Below, in pieces: positions 13,505 through 25,575 of a stretch of DNA of 64,000 nt (position 1 is the stretch's first letter; each line of letters opens with the position of its first letter). The position numbers were made by a program, and so were the translations under genes. The stretch covers positions 1-64,000 of the forward strand of contig JASANE010003376.1 of the NCBI GenBank assembly GCA_030248225.1. Reading direction: 5' to 3'. This DNA comes from Trileptium ribeirensis (Eukaryota; Nematoda; Enoplea; Enoplida; Thoracostomopsidae). The notes below the pieces were generated by a model. It ran no database searches. It saw nothing but the letters and a program-made list of their open reading frames with translations, and was not told the origin of the DNA.

Positions 13505-13510
13505 TTTATT
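13505..13510 (-). terminator. Polyadenylation signal AATAAA of the GPCR gene
   Basis: AATAAA on the minus strand (TTTATT on plus) lies about 37 bases past the stop codon at 13547. It would give a very short 3' UTR. It is the nearest canonical signal. Confidence 0.5.
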
Positions 13511-13546
13511 TTTAGAAACTTGCATTTTAAACGCGATAGTACTAGT

Positions 13547-14868
13547 CTACTGATCGTCTATCTTTTCCTCGGTATCGTTCCCTGGTAGCCGTAAGTATTT
13601 CTCGGTACATGTTAAAAGTATCTTTTGGTCTTCAGCTACTTGAGCAATGGCCATATGATCATCTTCATGTTGCAGCGATACGACAACACATGGTGATCGT
13701 GTCGGTGCTTCTTGATAGGCGTTATTTCTTCCATTAAGTTCGTTGATTTTGTTTGGCCAAACCGTAAGATTGTGGCATTGTTTTCGAATTTGCCTCTGGT
13801 AGGCGGTATTATATGTGTTAGTGTTAAAGTTATTTTCATCATCCGTATCATCTTCACGATAACAAAGACATGTCTTGCGACAACGATGATTTCGAGGTGC
13901 TGATGATCGGCTTGCTGGCTGACAGAATATCTGGTGAAACGTTTGACGAAATTGGGAACTCATTCCAGTATATATCGCAAAGTTGATCGGAAATGTTGCC
14001 AGGATAAGCATATTGTCGGCGTTAGTAATCAGGCTGATAATGTGTCGATTAAGATGGATTTGGGCCGGAAACGTTTGGGCTAAACACACAAGAGCCAAAA
14101 TTAGGCCTTGTGGTAGATTGACAATGAGGAATATTAGTACGATTGCGACTAACATTGTCGAAGGAGAGGACGATGATATTGAACAGCTGGTTGTCGTTGA
14201 TGATGTACTTGTCGAGAGTAACGGACCAGCTAAACCATGCGAAATTTTGGCAGCAGTGCTATCGCGTAGCGCGATTAGGTTACGTCCTGCCATTGTTCCG
14301 ACCCGTGAAATTCGAGCTGATAGCGGGGCACTTGGGCTTCTTACATTGGTAATATCCTGGATTTCCGGAGCGGTTCCAGTACGGCTACGTAGCATTATCG
14401 GTGGCGTCGTTAGAGTACGTTTTGTATTTGTCCGACCATAGCGACGTTTTGACCCTTGACCTTGTTTGAGCAAGCATTGACGTCGATTTGCAGCTTGATG
14501 GATTCCACGAATTAGTAGGCCCGAAAATACGATGAGCAACGCACTTGGGACAACCACAAACAATGCGACACGAAGCCAATAGTAAGCCATAAAATAATTA
14601 TCAATTCCTACGCTGGTCACAACCGAACTGTACCGAAAGATGCATTGATAGCGATAGTCGAGTAAAACTGGAGATGTGCCATTCGGACTCTGCGATCCGG
14701 ACGAATAGAGACGCCATTTCAGTGTTCGAAATGAAGTTTTATCAAAAAACTTTGGCGATGCACATACAAGCGAAACGATGAATATCAGAGCTGAAGCAAA
14801 ATGTACACGTCGAAATGTTATCCATTTGCATGCTTTAAAAGGATGCGATATGAACATATATCGTTGCC
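13547..14868 (-). CDS. Peptide GPCR (sex-peptide/myoinhibitory-peptide receptor-like), exon 2
   Basis: This exon encodes residues 193-631 of a seven-transmembrane neuropeptide receptor. It opens at a TTTTAG acceptor (AG at 14869-14870) in phase 1, matching exon 1, and ends at a stop at 13547. Visible in order: QRY (193-195) where most rhodopsin-family receptors have DRY, then TM4 (about 214-232), an ECL2 cysteine (C267) able to pair with C165, TM5 (about 283-311), a Ser/Thr-rich third loop of about 114 residues (315-428), TM6 with VNLPQ instead of CWxP (about 429-456), and TM7 with FPINFAIY in place of NPxxY (about 475-494). MSSQFRQTF follows TM7, then a 128-residue hydrophilic tail. The TM7/helix-8 pattern is what I know from the sex-peptide/MIP receptor group. 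The ligand is inferred, not shown; an FMRFamide- or myomodulin-type receptor is the alternative. Several antisense ORFs here are shadows. Confidence 0.9.
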
Positions 14869-15984
14869 CTAAAATATTAAAAACCAACAAAATATAATTA
14901 TATTGTCGTTTAAAATATTACAAGGTTGAATATTTAATTGTATTTAATTACTATTGAATCTGTGTTTATTTTTTGCAGTTAGGCACAGCACTACCGTTTT
15001 ATGTGGTATTTGTTTTAAAATGGATACGCATAGTTAAAAATCAAGCCATTGCCGGCGTTAGACCCTCGACCGGTACCATGCGGGACCCCTCACATTTATG
15101 ATTTTTTAATTAACTGCTAGCAGACAAGGTGTTGAATTTGTCTCCAGAAAAAAAGCACTGAAATTTCTTGCATTTGGTCTAATTTTCTCATATGATTGCT
15201 AAAGTTTTCCTCAGTTTTTGCCAATTTGTGTATTTATGCCGATTTCAACTGATCTTTCTCCAATCATTGCGAAAATTAGCAAGGTTTAGCAAGACTCGGC
15301 GAGTGCGGAGGAGGTGCGGGATGGCGCCGAACTTCAGGGCACGCTCTCACATCATAGTTCGGGGAGATCCCCTCATCTACTGTAGTGGACCTTGCACCGA
15401 GCATATATTAATATTTCATTTTAAAATAAATTGAGCTAGGGTTTTTAGAACCCTTTACTAAATCCCACCATTCAACAGCTACACAATGTCAAAAGAAGAT
15501 GTTTTAAAAAGTATAGTAGTTGTTTTGAAGAGTTGATACATACTTAAGTAGAAGTTTAGATCTTGATATAGGACTTCCTAAAATAACCGAATTTCAAATG
15601 CTTTTATATTAATTATTTCAAAGATAAACGGATGTGGTGTCAATACTACCTTGTGGTTTTTCATTCTTGGACGAAAATAAGTAATATATTAAGTGCTAGA
15701 GCAAATCTACCATTTATTTTAAACAACATTATCAATAATTCTGATATTAAATTTCAAAAACATAATCACACTAAGGGAGCAAAGAAGTTTTTATAATCGC
15801 AACAAATTTTTCGGAGTTAATTTTTGTCGTGATTCCGCACAAGTACTGTTTCTATTCCATGCTTACGTACATATTAAGCGACTCGATCGGGGCATTCCCA
15901 GCAAACGTGTAAATTACGTTTTTAAGTATATTAAATACTTAAAAACGAGGCAAAGAAACTGACTTCAAACACTGGCCCCTAGCT

Positions 15985-18900
15985 GTATAATCTACCTGAA
16001 TCTACCTGACCCCCCGAGATCCAGGGGCCAATCGTCGCTCTTGTTCAAACTCCGCCACGACACCCTTTCTTGTAAGGTCCCCAAAAGGATTTTTACCGCC
16101 ATCGTTTGAGTGATAGGTCGCGCAAAATGGATATAGATCTGGCACTACTGTGCGCTTCCACGCTTTAAGAGACGTTCCTCGCGGGCGCTTCCACTGATCA
16201 GAGGAATGAGCCAAAATTATTTGCCTTGGGAGGTGTTCACTAGGCACGCGTATTATGTGGCCCAGCCACTGAAGGCGGCGCCATCGCAGAATGAATTGCA
16301 ATGGCTCCATGTGACTTGTGCTCGTTCCCAAATCAGCGCTTGGGATGCGGCCAGCCGTGTTACGCCCAGTATTTTACGCCTGCAAAAGTTTTCGAAGATG
16401 TTAAGTGTGTGTAGGTTCGTCGATTTGACTTACCAACTTTCGCTCGTATAGAGCAATAGTGTTCTGATCGTGCTGTTCTGCACTTGCGTCTTCGTTGCAA
16501 TGCTTATTTCTCCTCTCGACCACAGGTGTTTTCTCAGAACGCAGAACGCAGCTCGTGCTTTGGCGATATGTTGTTGTATTTCAACTAGGGATTGACTTCT
16601 GGCGGTAATACGGCTTCCTACGCAGCCGTAGCAGAAACGGCTGCCAACCTCCAATGTTCGCCATTGCAGCTGATCAAGGTCGCACTTACGGGAGTAGCCA
16701 GAAACGGCTGCACGGAGAGGTTTCCGATATTCCTGACTAGTTTCGAGGATCGTTTTTCGACTAGAAATCTTGTAAACGCAGCCCCAACTCAAGTGAAAAT
16801 AGCCCTGGTTTTTTTCTAGGCGTCATTTCCCCATAAGTCTTGACTGCGTAAAAAATAATTGCCTCCATTACTTTTAGATAGATTGCTAGCAACGAGATTT
16901 CTCTATGATTGCTACAAACTGATCGGTCGACTTTCTTCGGAAATCGCATGGAGATCAAAGGTCTGCCACTCGACTGGAGTTCCTTACTGTTGCCAAACCT
17001 GGACAAGGAGACTGACCAAGCAATCGGCTAGAACAGGACCGCTGGCTTAGAGGACTTCTGGAGTAATCAGATCAACTCTAGGTGCTCTGTTGGCTTTAAG
17101 CCCTGTGATGGTTCGGCAGACCTATTTGACTGTAGACGCCCGCTAAAGATTGCTGGCACCATAGAAACCAGCTAATTCTAGTTTGTCGATTAAAACCCTT
17201 GACGTAGGAGACGGCTTGTTTTGTCGCTGCTCGAAGATCGAAGAGTTCACGTCAATATGCTGTGTGTGTTGCCCCACATCGCTGATAGTATTACTACTTA
17301 AATCGCGGATCATGGCACTAGCGATAACTGCTCCTATAAATCTTCGCAGGATTTGGAACAGGGCATTCTCATCATCTGCGTGATTGGCACGATTAATGTC
17401 TTCCGCTATTCCGCATCTCCGTCTGTATTAAGGTTATGAGCTAGCCGCTTCGTCAAGATCAAACCCATCGTAGTCTTGTTTGGAGGCACTTTAGAGTGCT
17501 CAATAGCTGTAGCCAGTGTCGCATTGGAAATTCATGACTTTTCTTGTCTTGTTGGCGTCAGGGAGCTGTCTCGTATTGCTGCTTAAGCGAATCTCGACCA
17601 TTTTCACAGGAAAGGTTTATGTCTTCCTCATGGTCAAGAAAGAGTCCCTGGAAGCAGCTGCATAGTGAGACCTAGAAAACACGGCGTGCACACGTCAGCA
17701 TCCTGATAGTTCGGCCTCCACGGTTGGTCTGCGCGAGCCCTTCTACCAAAACGAACCGATAGCTTGACGCGCTAATGCGGTAGTACCAGTGCAGAGTCCA
17801 GTACATTACGCCAGTATGAGCGACAGCATTTTACGAAAGACTTCCATCTATGATCAATTTACATGTGATGTAGTTGTAGCCATTTCCTATTGAGGCTCCT
17901 CCACGTTGCAACTTACCTCTACCGACAATGTTTAAAATTGGAGCTTGTTAAGAAAAGTTAGGTACACTGTAGTTGAAAGCAATCGACAGCGTTTACCTGT
18001 TCTGTGACAACAAGTGAGCAGCTCTTTTCTTCGCCATCTTGCCTGGAGCCGAGTTGAGCTTAGAAATCGCCAGCTAAGATCAGTAAATCCGATTTGCAGT
18101 AATTAGATAAACAGCATAGAACTTCTTCATAAAACTAATCTTGGTCCTCGGGAGCCGCGTCATCTGTCGCAGCGTAGACACTTCATACAGACGGATTAAC
18201 CGCGGAGACCGAAGTCGCATAATACAAACTTGGTCGCTTAGAGGCTTCCATTCAATGATGCAGTCGATTTTGTTTCGGCGGACAGGCAATACCGACGCCA
18301 CTTTGTTCCTTCACTTGATTTTGTTCGTCCACCGATATATAAAGGATGTAAGTGGCAGTGGGGATTCAAGGTGGCTCCATGACGATAGTTTTACTCTCGC
18401 GTAAGCTAATCTTAGACAGGCAAGCAAAATCGTCATCTTTATTCTGAAGCGACTCAGTAAGCAGTTCTTTGTTGCCCAGTGGAAGCAAGGTTCTAGTATT
18501 CCACGATGCTATTTTTAACGTTTCTTCCATGGTAAGGAGTTTTGCCGCTGTTAGCAAATTTGACAGTGTGCCCGCAGCGCTAGAAGGTACACTCACGTCG
18601 TCTACTCAGGACGCAGTAGCTGTATGCGGAAGATATTTGTTGTGACTATTTATGACTAAGAGCTATACATAGGTCCTGGTTAATATATGGTTGGTCCCCA
18701 GATTGCAGGGTTTTCCTCAATCTGTGGCCGCAAATTTTGGTACACACGCCATTTGAGGTGTAGTCGGCGGAAAACCGCTGGATACTGGCAGACGTTTCCT
18801 TCGGCCAACTGGATGTTCGATCGCTTGATTCTATGCAGATTTCCAAGCAATATGTTGACTTTTTATCGTGGCTTGCCACCCACTTTCCCTATCTAACGGA

Positions 18901-19190
18901 GGGGCTCGGACTTTATGGTGGTGGTTTGTTACACACTATTTGAGTACTGGATATGCTCCAGTGGGAAGCTGTCGGTAACCGTTTGACATCGAGGCGTTAC
19001 CTGCCAGTTTATAGAAAATAGAGCTGAGCGACTTTAGACCCAGCAGAACCTCTCAATAATAGCCATGGCACATGTTTTAGCCGGTGTTCGGATACTTTCC
19101 CATGCTCAGTTGCCCATAAAAGACTTCACAGAGTGCAGACTCTGCGTGGACCTCCCTGGAAAGATGCTGGACCAAGTCCAACTCAAGTCC
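15985..19190 (-). mobile_element. Decayed LINE (APE endonuclease / reverse transcriptase type)
   Basis: Minus-strand remnants appear in order, broken by stops and frameshifts. LKIASWNTRTLLPLGNKELL (about 18.5 kb) is the start of an APE-type endonuclease. An NKIDCIIEWKPLSDQVC segment follows (about 18.25 kb). KKVDRSVCSNHREISLL near 16.95 kb is an RT-fingers motif. ARAAFCVLRKHLWSRGEIS is near 16.55 kb, and RRLQWLGHIIRVPSEHLPRQ near 16.3 kb is the C-terminal region. A GC-richer 5' part without clear coding extends to about 19.19 kb. The 3' end shows two copies of TCAGGTAGAT. The catalytic YxDD box is not legible. The element is long dead. Confidence 0.8.
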
Positions 19191-20746
19191 AGGTATGTAA
19201 TAATAACAATATATTTACCGCCACAAGTTACAAATCATAAACGAATTATGGGAATTCATTTGGATGTGTGTTTCGTACTTTTAGCTTGAACGTAGCCAAC
19301 ACTAGTAAACGGACAACTACAGAACTATATCTTTGCTACAATATATATGCGTTATTCTTCTTTTCTAAAAAATTTGGATTTTACACAAAGTTGCAAATTT
19401 TCGAATTGTCTCGAATTTAGTGCGCTAAAGGCCCAATGGTAATTTGGAATATATACTTAGATATTCATTGTTCATTGTGTATAAAAGTATGTGCCCTGTT
19501 TTACCTGATTCAAAAAGTTTGATTTGAAATTACAGGCACCCCGTATGTAATTTCGAAAATTGGCCACCTATCCTATTCGCCCAATGTCAGCACAATGTTG
19601 GGATAGATGTTTAAAATTTGAGAAGCTCTGTGCAATAGTATTCGCACACTTTTTAGCTGACATTGTTGTTTAAAACTGTGATTATTATTCTGTAATGTAG
19701 TTTTTTTACTACTCTTTGATCAAATGCGAAGCATCATGATGAAAGTCCCATTTTCCGCTCCAAGATATGAGCATGAAAATGACAAAAATTATACAAAAGT
19801 CATTTTGATTTCGGACAACAAATCTGATTGACTCCGAATCTTCCTAGTTTAAACCACAATGACCTTAAATCGGCTTCCTCAGATAGAAGTTATTTTAAAC
19901 CGACCATACACGAAAGAGTTTTAACCCAAATTAATTTCGCGCCAAAAACTTCGCCAGCAATTTTTCTTAATCAGCGTTGCAGATTAGTGTTGCTACTGCT
20001 TAGCATTTCACTGGTGAAGTGAATGAGATCTGTTGTACTGGTTGCGGCGGTTTGCGATAGATAAAGATAGAAATTTGAATAGAAGCCATGTTTCTGAAAT
20101 TCACCGTAGCAAAATCCTTGTGAAACCATACATTGGCGAATAAGTTAATATGACCTAAACTCGCCTAGAAATACCGATTTGCAGCGACTTCTGCCTAATA
20201 AAACCGATTTAAATCGGGTCGTTTTACATCAAGAAAACACGAAACTGATCGGATTTGACACCTTCAATACAATACAGCACTGATTATAACCATCTCTGTG
20301 GGTGCTACTTTGAGATTGTTTACTGAATTATAAAATTTCGTGGCCAGATTCAGAATATCTAATACGATATATTATTGCAAAATAAAGAAAACAAGCTACC
20401 CTGTCGGAAACACATACTATGTGTCAAGAACTTTTGTTTGAAAACGAAGACGTTTCTTCTTAAAAGAAGAATGTCACAGCAGTCATATTGCTATTAACAA
20501 TAGGATTTATGCGCCTGGACTACATATAGTTATTTAAATATAAACTTTACGACGGTTCATGCATAATATATGGTTTTTGAAACATGTCAAATTATTTGAC
20601 TTTAGCGTTTGCGAATATGCTATCTATGAAATAGCAAGAATGAATTCAGACCTGGTAAAGTTGATAATATAATTTTCGATGTCATCAATTCTCGGAATTC
20701 CTAAATGTTTTCATCTCAATTGTAGTCAACAAATCCGAGACGTTTG

Positions 20747-20774
20747 CTGCATGCCATTTTTGCCTGGCATGCAG
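20747..20774. repeat. Perfect 10 bp hairpin
   Basis: CTGCATGCCA and TGGCATGCAG separated by 8 bases. Confidence 0.75.
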
Positions 20775-20878
20775 ACTCCAGCGGTCGGATCTGAAAATGC
20801 TTTTATGACTATAATAGATACGTGCAGTGCAGTGCAATTAAAGCTGTAATGCACACTCTGACAGAAGGTGAAATCAAT

Positions 20879-20900
20879 GTCACAGCCTGACGGCTGTGAC
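20879..20900. repeat. Perfect 9 bp hairpin
   Basis: GTCACAGCC, loop TGAC, GGCTGTGAC. It may be the core of a small unrecognised element together with the hairpin 105 bp upstream. Confidence 0.75.
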
Positions 20901-21235
20901 AAAAACGATAGTTTCGATTTCTTCCCCCGTCGACGTTTATGTGACAGTGAGTTTTAGTGTTTCCACTGCTAATATATATTAATTTTCAAATTTCCTGTTA
21001 TAATTCACATCCAATAAAACTGTCGGATTGGATCGGATAGCATCCGGATCATACACAATGTGAACACGCCGTTATAGCAGTCTTAACGATTTGTTTGTTC
21101 GCCGATCAATGTTTTTGGCAATTCATTTTTAACTATTTATAACGCGAATAGGCAAAACCTAAAACTACATTGTTTAATTTCCGGTAGTGTGTATTACCTG
21201 TTTTATTTCCACGTGCTTCTTTCTTTTAATTATTT

Positions 21236-21494
21236 ACTTCCTGAATTAATTTACATTTCGAGTATCGATGAAAAATTATTGGTCGCCACCAGGTATCGAT
21301 CATTAAACCCTCTTGTAAAACTCACGTTTACTAACCATTGAGATGTCTCAGAGCTATAGTGCGGATTCTCAAGGCTCCTTGCAAAGCGAGCGAACAACAA
21401 CTCGCGTGCAGTCGTGCAGTATTCGCCGAATTACTTAGTACAACTTATTCAAGTGCAATTTGTTGTCGTGGAACAGTAGAAGTTAAAGGGTTGA
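21236..21494 (-). mobile_element. tRNA-bearing TIR element, copy A
   Basis: Left end TTAATTATTTACTTCCTGAA and right end AGTTAAAGGGTTGA are the decayed inverted ends seen intact in copy B. The centre holds a tRNA-like sequence on the minus strand (about 21281-21355). It lies in the GPCR intron near the donor. Confidence 0.7.
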
Positions 21495-21654
21495 TTCTTG
21501 TGGAAGGCTGTCCGAGGGTATTGCGGTCATACTATTCCTTTAAAAGATTAAGCGAGCTCCGAATGATGGACTTAACTACGGATGCAAATGTCGTTTGAGG
21601 TACAACATCCAATGATAGGAAATAAACAATTTACTACCATTGCTGAAAACTCAC

Positions 21655-22228
21655 CTGCCAAAAGGACTGCTAACCAAATGGCAACATTGTGACACAGCGG
21701 TGGTAGCGCGTCGGTTGAAATAATTGCCAAATGGCACCACGACGTCTTTAAATGTTCGGACTGCCGATACGCGCCCAAATGAATGAAGAAAAAGAAAAAC
21801 GGAAATGGAACTGCTGCAACGCCAAAATCAGCCAACGCCATTAGAGCGAGGATTGTATTGGTTGGCGAACGTCTCATCGTGGGTTGACAAAGAACGCTAA
21901 TCACACAAATGTTCGAGATCACTGTTAGAACCAGCAGTATCGGATAGATAACGCCGTATGTTATTAGACTAGTTGGTGCGCGAAGGACGCCATCGATAAG
22001 CAAGATTTCGTAACCCCAATGACATTCACCGGAGCACGGATTGTACGGAGCTCCCGGCGCACAATTGGACAAAGTCGGATTGTCGCCTGGTTGCACAAGT
22101 CCAGGCCATTCGACGCCTGGTGCCAACATACAAGATTCGATGTCGTCTTCTGCTGATGATCGATTGATAATATATGGTATTTGAATTATTGCTGGATTTA
22201 CGTTTGCTAAATTTGTACTAGAAGACAT
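21655..22228 (-). CDS. Peptide GPCR, exon 1 (N-terminus to TM3)
   Basis: This exon encodes residues 1-191 plus the first base of codon 192 (GGG, Gly, completed by exon 2). It ends at a strong GTGAGT donor (21654 downward). The ATG at 22228 is chosen because an in-frame TAA lies 15 bases upstream. The N-terminus is about 85 residues, has no obvious signal peptide, carries an N-x-S sequon at N22 and has five cysteines (33, 56, 65, 69 and one near the TM). TM1 is about 89-113, TM2 about 124-149 with the conserved LxxxD motif in ALADFG, and TM3 starts after C165. Joining exons 1 and 2 gives a continuous 631-codon frame (574 + 1322 nt = 1896 nt). An additional 5' coding exon is not excluded but is not needed. 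Confidence 0.88.
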
Positions 22229-22670
22229 AATACTTTTCGCTTATAAGGTAGATAAACTCATATAATAAAATTAAAGCCTAATAGCTAGAAAAATGTACTT
22301 ATATTATAAGCCCGCATGTCAATGTACGAATGATGTTATAATGTTGAACTAACTACGGTCACAGCTAACCGGGTACCCGGGCATTACATATTATGGATGT
22401 TAGTTAGAATTTTAAAGCTTCCGACTTTTGAAGCTCTTACCAAATATAGTTACGACTACAGCGGGCTTCACTTAATTCTATAAGAAATTTAAGAAGCGGT
22501 TTTGACGACGTTATTTCTTATGATCTTATAATAAGTTTACTACATATTTGCCTGTTCCTGATGTAAACAATAATTATTGCCCTCCCGCGCACAATATAAA
22601 CGTGGTCGCTTCCACAGTCAAGCTGAACGCAAGTTGTGCAGTCCTCGATATACTAAGCCTACGCCTGAGC

Positions 22671-22826
22671 TTTAGGCTAAGCTATTTTTATGCGCCCTGT
22701 ATTAAGCCTAAGACTACGTTGCGGCGTTGCTGTGGCCGAATCGAAACCCTTTAGGCTAAGCTAAGGTATTTTTATGAGCCCTGTATTAAGCCTAAGACTA
22801 CGTTGCGGCGTTGCTGCGGCCGAATT
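22671..22826. repeat. Tandem duplication of a 79 bp unit
   Basis: Units begin at 22671 and 22750 with TTTAGGCTAAGC and share GCCCTGTATTAAGCCTAAGA, CTACGTTGCGGCGTTGCTG and GGCCGAAT. They are nearly identical, so the duplication is young. Within each unit TTAGGC and GCCTAA are inverted. Confidence 0.85.
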
Positions 22827-23569
22827 CAATCTCTATGTTTTTAAGGATATAACGCATGGCCCCACAGCTTGACTTGGGCCGTTAGTTACTACTACTGCTC
22901 GAGCGTTGTGACATGGTTACTATAGTTGTATATGTATTGTGGATGCGGATGTTATCATTGAGCGAATAACATTATTATAGCCGCTCTCATTTCACATATA
23001 ATGTACCATAATGTGACTCGACATCGGTGGATGCCTTGCAATTTTGGAGCAAAGATATCTAATGCTCACATTTCAGTGTGAATTCTGCCATAGCTAGTCG
23101 AATTTTAAATATGATAACTGGTATTATTAAAATGTTTCTTTAGGATATGTTGAAATATTAAAATCTTGCAAATTTGATACCACCATAACACAACAATACG
23201 CTGGACCCAGCATCGTAGTGGTTTTGATTAAATTACCCGCAACTTTACGTAGCATAATTACTCGAATAAGCCCAGAAATCTACAGCTAGTATAATCCAGT
23301 ACTAGTACTTCCTGAAACTCCGTTTGGATCATAGTTATTAACCTATTCTATTCATCATTATAGCATGTTCACCTCATGAAAAGATAATAGAGATATGTGT
23401 TAAAATCCTTTACTTTACTACTCTACATACAAGAGCACTGAATTATTAAGATTGGTGTTACGGACGGTAAACCCAACGGTCAACATTGATCAAGATGCTG
23501 CACTGAAACAGTTTATTTGGTAGCATACGTTTTATTTGAATACTTTAATACTTTCATTGTGCGGTATTA
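22827..23569. other. No feature seen
   Basis: AT-rich spacer between the 79 bp duplication and MITE A2. The stretches 22229-22670 and 23990-24792 are likewise featureless. Confidence 0.5.
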
Positions 23570-23989
23570 TGCGGCGTTTACGTTATAAAGGACCCCCATG
23601 TGAAAGTTTTATCCCCGATGGTCTAGACCACACCATCTAGTGGTATATAACCTACACTATATAATGCAATAGATGGTGTATGAGACACCATCAACGTAGC
23701 TATAGTGTCATAATCTACCTATTGTTTTTTAATGACGGTGTCAAGGACACCATACACAAGCCCATTATTTATTGCGTGTAAATAACAGCATGGTGCAACT
23801 AACAACATATAAATTTTATGGTGTAGTCTACACCATACTATTATGGACTCTATACTGCCTATGTATACCATCTGAAAATACCATCAGAAACACCTTGGTG
23901 TCCAAAACATCATATAATTGATGGTGAAAGAGACACTATGGGTGGACAAAACTTTCACATGGAGGGTCCTTTATAACGTAAACGCTGCA
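23570..23989. mobile_element. MITE family A, copy 2
   Basis: A 420 bp element with a TTA duplication (23567-23569 and 23990-23992). The termini are TGCGGCG...CGCTGCA. The subterminal region differs from copy 1 (AAGGACCCCCATGTGAAAG) but matches copy 3 closely. Internal TGGTGT/ACACCA palindromes are present. Confidence 0.9.
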
Positions 23990-24792
23990 TTAAAACATTG
24001 CGGGAGTATTGATGATGTCACGCTCCGTCATGTAACTATCAACGAAATAGTTATACACTATGAACATAAGAACCGAATCACACCTGTTTTAACAGTTCTT
24101 TAATAAAAATGGTTCTTTTGGGTCTACAGACCTAAAATGTTGAATTTTAAAGAAACATCGTTAATTATCCATTCGATTCCGCTCGTGGAGGCGGTTCAGA
24201 ATCACCATTAGAACCATATATGGCAAGTTGTTTTCCATTTTTTGGTTAACATCGGCACCGAAAATTTTTGAAAAAAGTTTTAAGGTAACTGTACAGATTT
24301 ATAAAACTTCCAAAATGCATTATTGAACTGAGTTAAGTAATGTCAAAATCAACTGAATCCATAGCTTGACGATTAAGGCTTAGGTTTCACTTAAATGTGT
24401 GTAGCGCTTTAGCCTATGAACCGACTCAGCCTTTTCCGATACCATCCGACCCATTTTGTCAATGCGGTTGAAATGGTAGAACAATTTTAACATAAATAGG
24501 ATTGAGGTCTATAATCGAAACCCAGAAAAACTCGCTTTGGCACTAAAATTTCAATTTACCCGAATACCCTTAAAGGTATATCTAAACGATATTGCTTCCA
24601 CATGCAAACTATCGAAGATTACAACCACTGCGAAAATTTAGCTGCATTGGTTCATTTAAAGCATAACTACAATTGATATTAGCCTGAAACACGGTGTTCC
24701 TTGGACCCTACTCCCGAACTAGGCGAGATATAAGTATAATATTTTAGTTGAAGACGCGCAGGATTAAACGCATCCAAAAGAAAAATTAATCC

Positions 24793-25151
24793 GATACTTT
24801 GACCGGTTACGAATTATTAAAGTTGCAAAAAACTTTCATGAATATTATTATTGTATGTATAATATAATGTAAATATTATAAACACAATTTATTTGATCTA
24901 TTTTGGTAATTTATATTAAAGCATCGAAATTTTGATTGTAGATTTTGTAAATTTAACAGTGTATCTTATTTGATCCGTTGACCGGTTACGAATTGTTAGA
25001 GTTGTAACAAACTTTCATAAATATTTGTTATTGTATGTATAATATAACGCAAATATTATAAACACTAGCTATGTGATCTATTTTGGTAATTTATATTAAA
25101 GCATCGAAATTTGGACTTCAGATTTTGTAAATTTAACAGTGTATCTTATTT
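24793..25151. repeat. Tandem duplication of a 179 bp unit
   Basis: Units 24793-24971 and 24972-25151 both run from TTGACCGGTTACGAATT through TTGTATGTATAATATAA to TTAACAGTGTATCTTATTT with scattered differences. MITE A3 is inserted exactly at the end of unit 2. Confidence 0.85.
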
Positions 25152-25152
25152 A

Positions 25153-25575
25153 TGCGGCGTTTACGTTATAAAGGACCCCTATATGAAAGTTTTGTCACCA
25201 ATGGTCTAGACCATACCATCCAGTGGAATACGGTATTACCTACACAATATAATGCAATAGATGCTGTATGAGACACCATCAACGTAGCTATAGTGTCTTG
25301 ATCTACGCATTGTTTTTACTGACGATGTCAAGGACACCGTACGCAAACATATTATATATTGCGTATAAATAACAGCATGGTGTAGCTAACACCATATAAA
25401 ATTTATGGTGTAGTCTACACCATACTATTATAGACACTACACTACCTATGTATATTATCTGAAAATACCATCAGAAACACCATGGTGTCCAAGACACCAT
25501 ATAATTGAGGGTGGAAGAGACACTATGGGTGGACAAAACTTTCACATGGGGGTCCTTTATAACGTAAACGCCACA
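25153..25575. mobile_element. MITE family A, copy 3
   Basis: A 423 bp element with a TTA duplication (25150-25152 and 25576-25578), same subfamily and orientation as copy 2. It is inserted at the end of the second unit of a 179 bp tandem duplication. The right terminus CGCCACA carries one change. Confidence 0.9.

Larger units (their letters stand above)
14869..21654 (-). other. Intron of the GPCR gene
   Basis: A 6786 bp phase-1 intron with a GTGAGT donor and a TTTTAG acceptor. It contains a decayed LINE in the same orientation as the host gene (15985-19190), two perfect hairpins near 20.75 and 20.89 kb, and a tRNA-like repeat copy (21236-21494). I see nothing recognisable between 14869 and 15985 except a GC-richer patch at about 15280-15410, nor between 19191 and 20746. 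Confidence 0.85.

Noticed and set aside
13983..14441. 152-codon plus-strand ORF
   Set aside because: It is the antisense of the GPCR exon; hydrophobic runs mirror the TM and third-loop codons.
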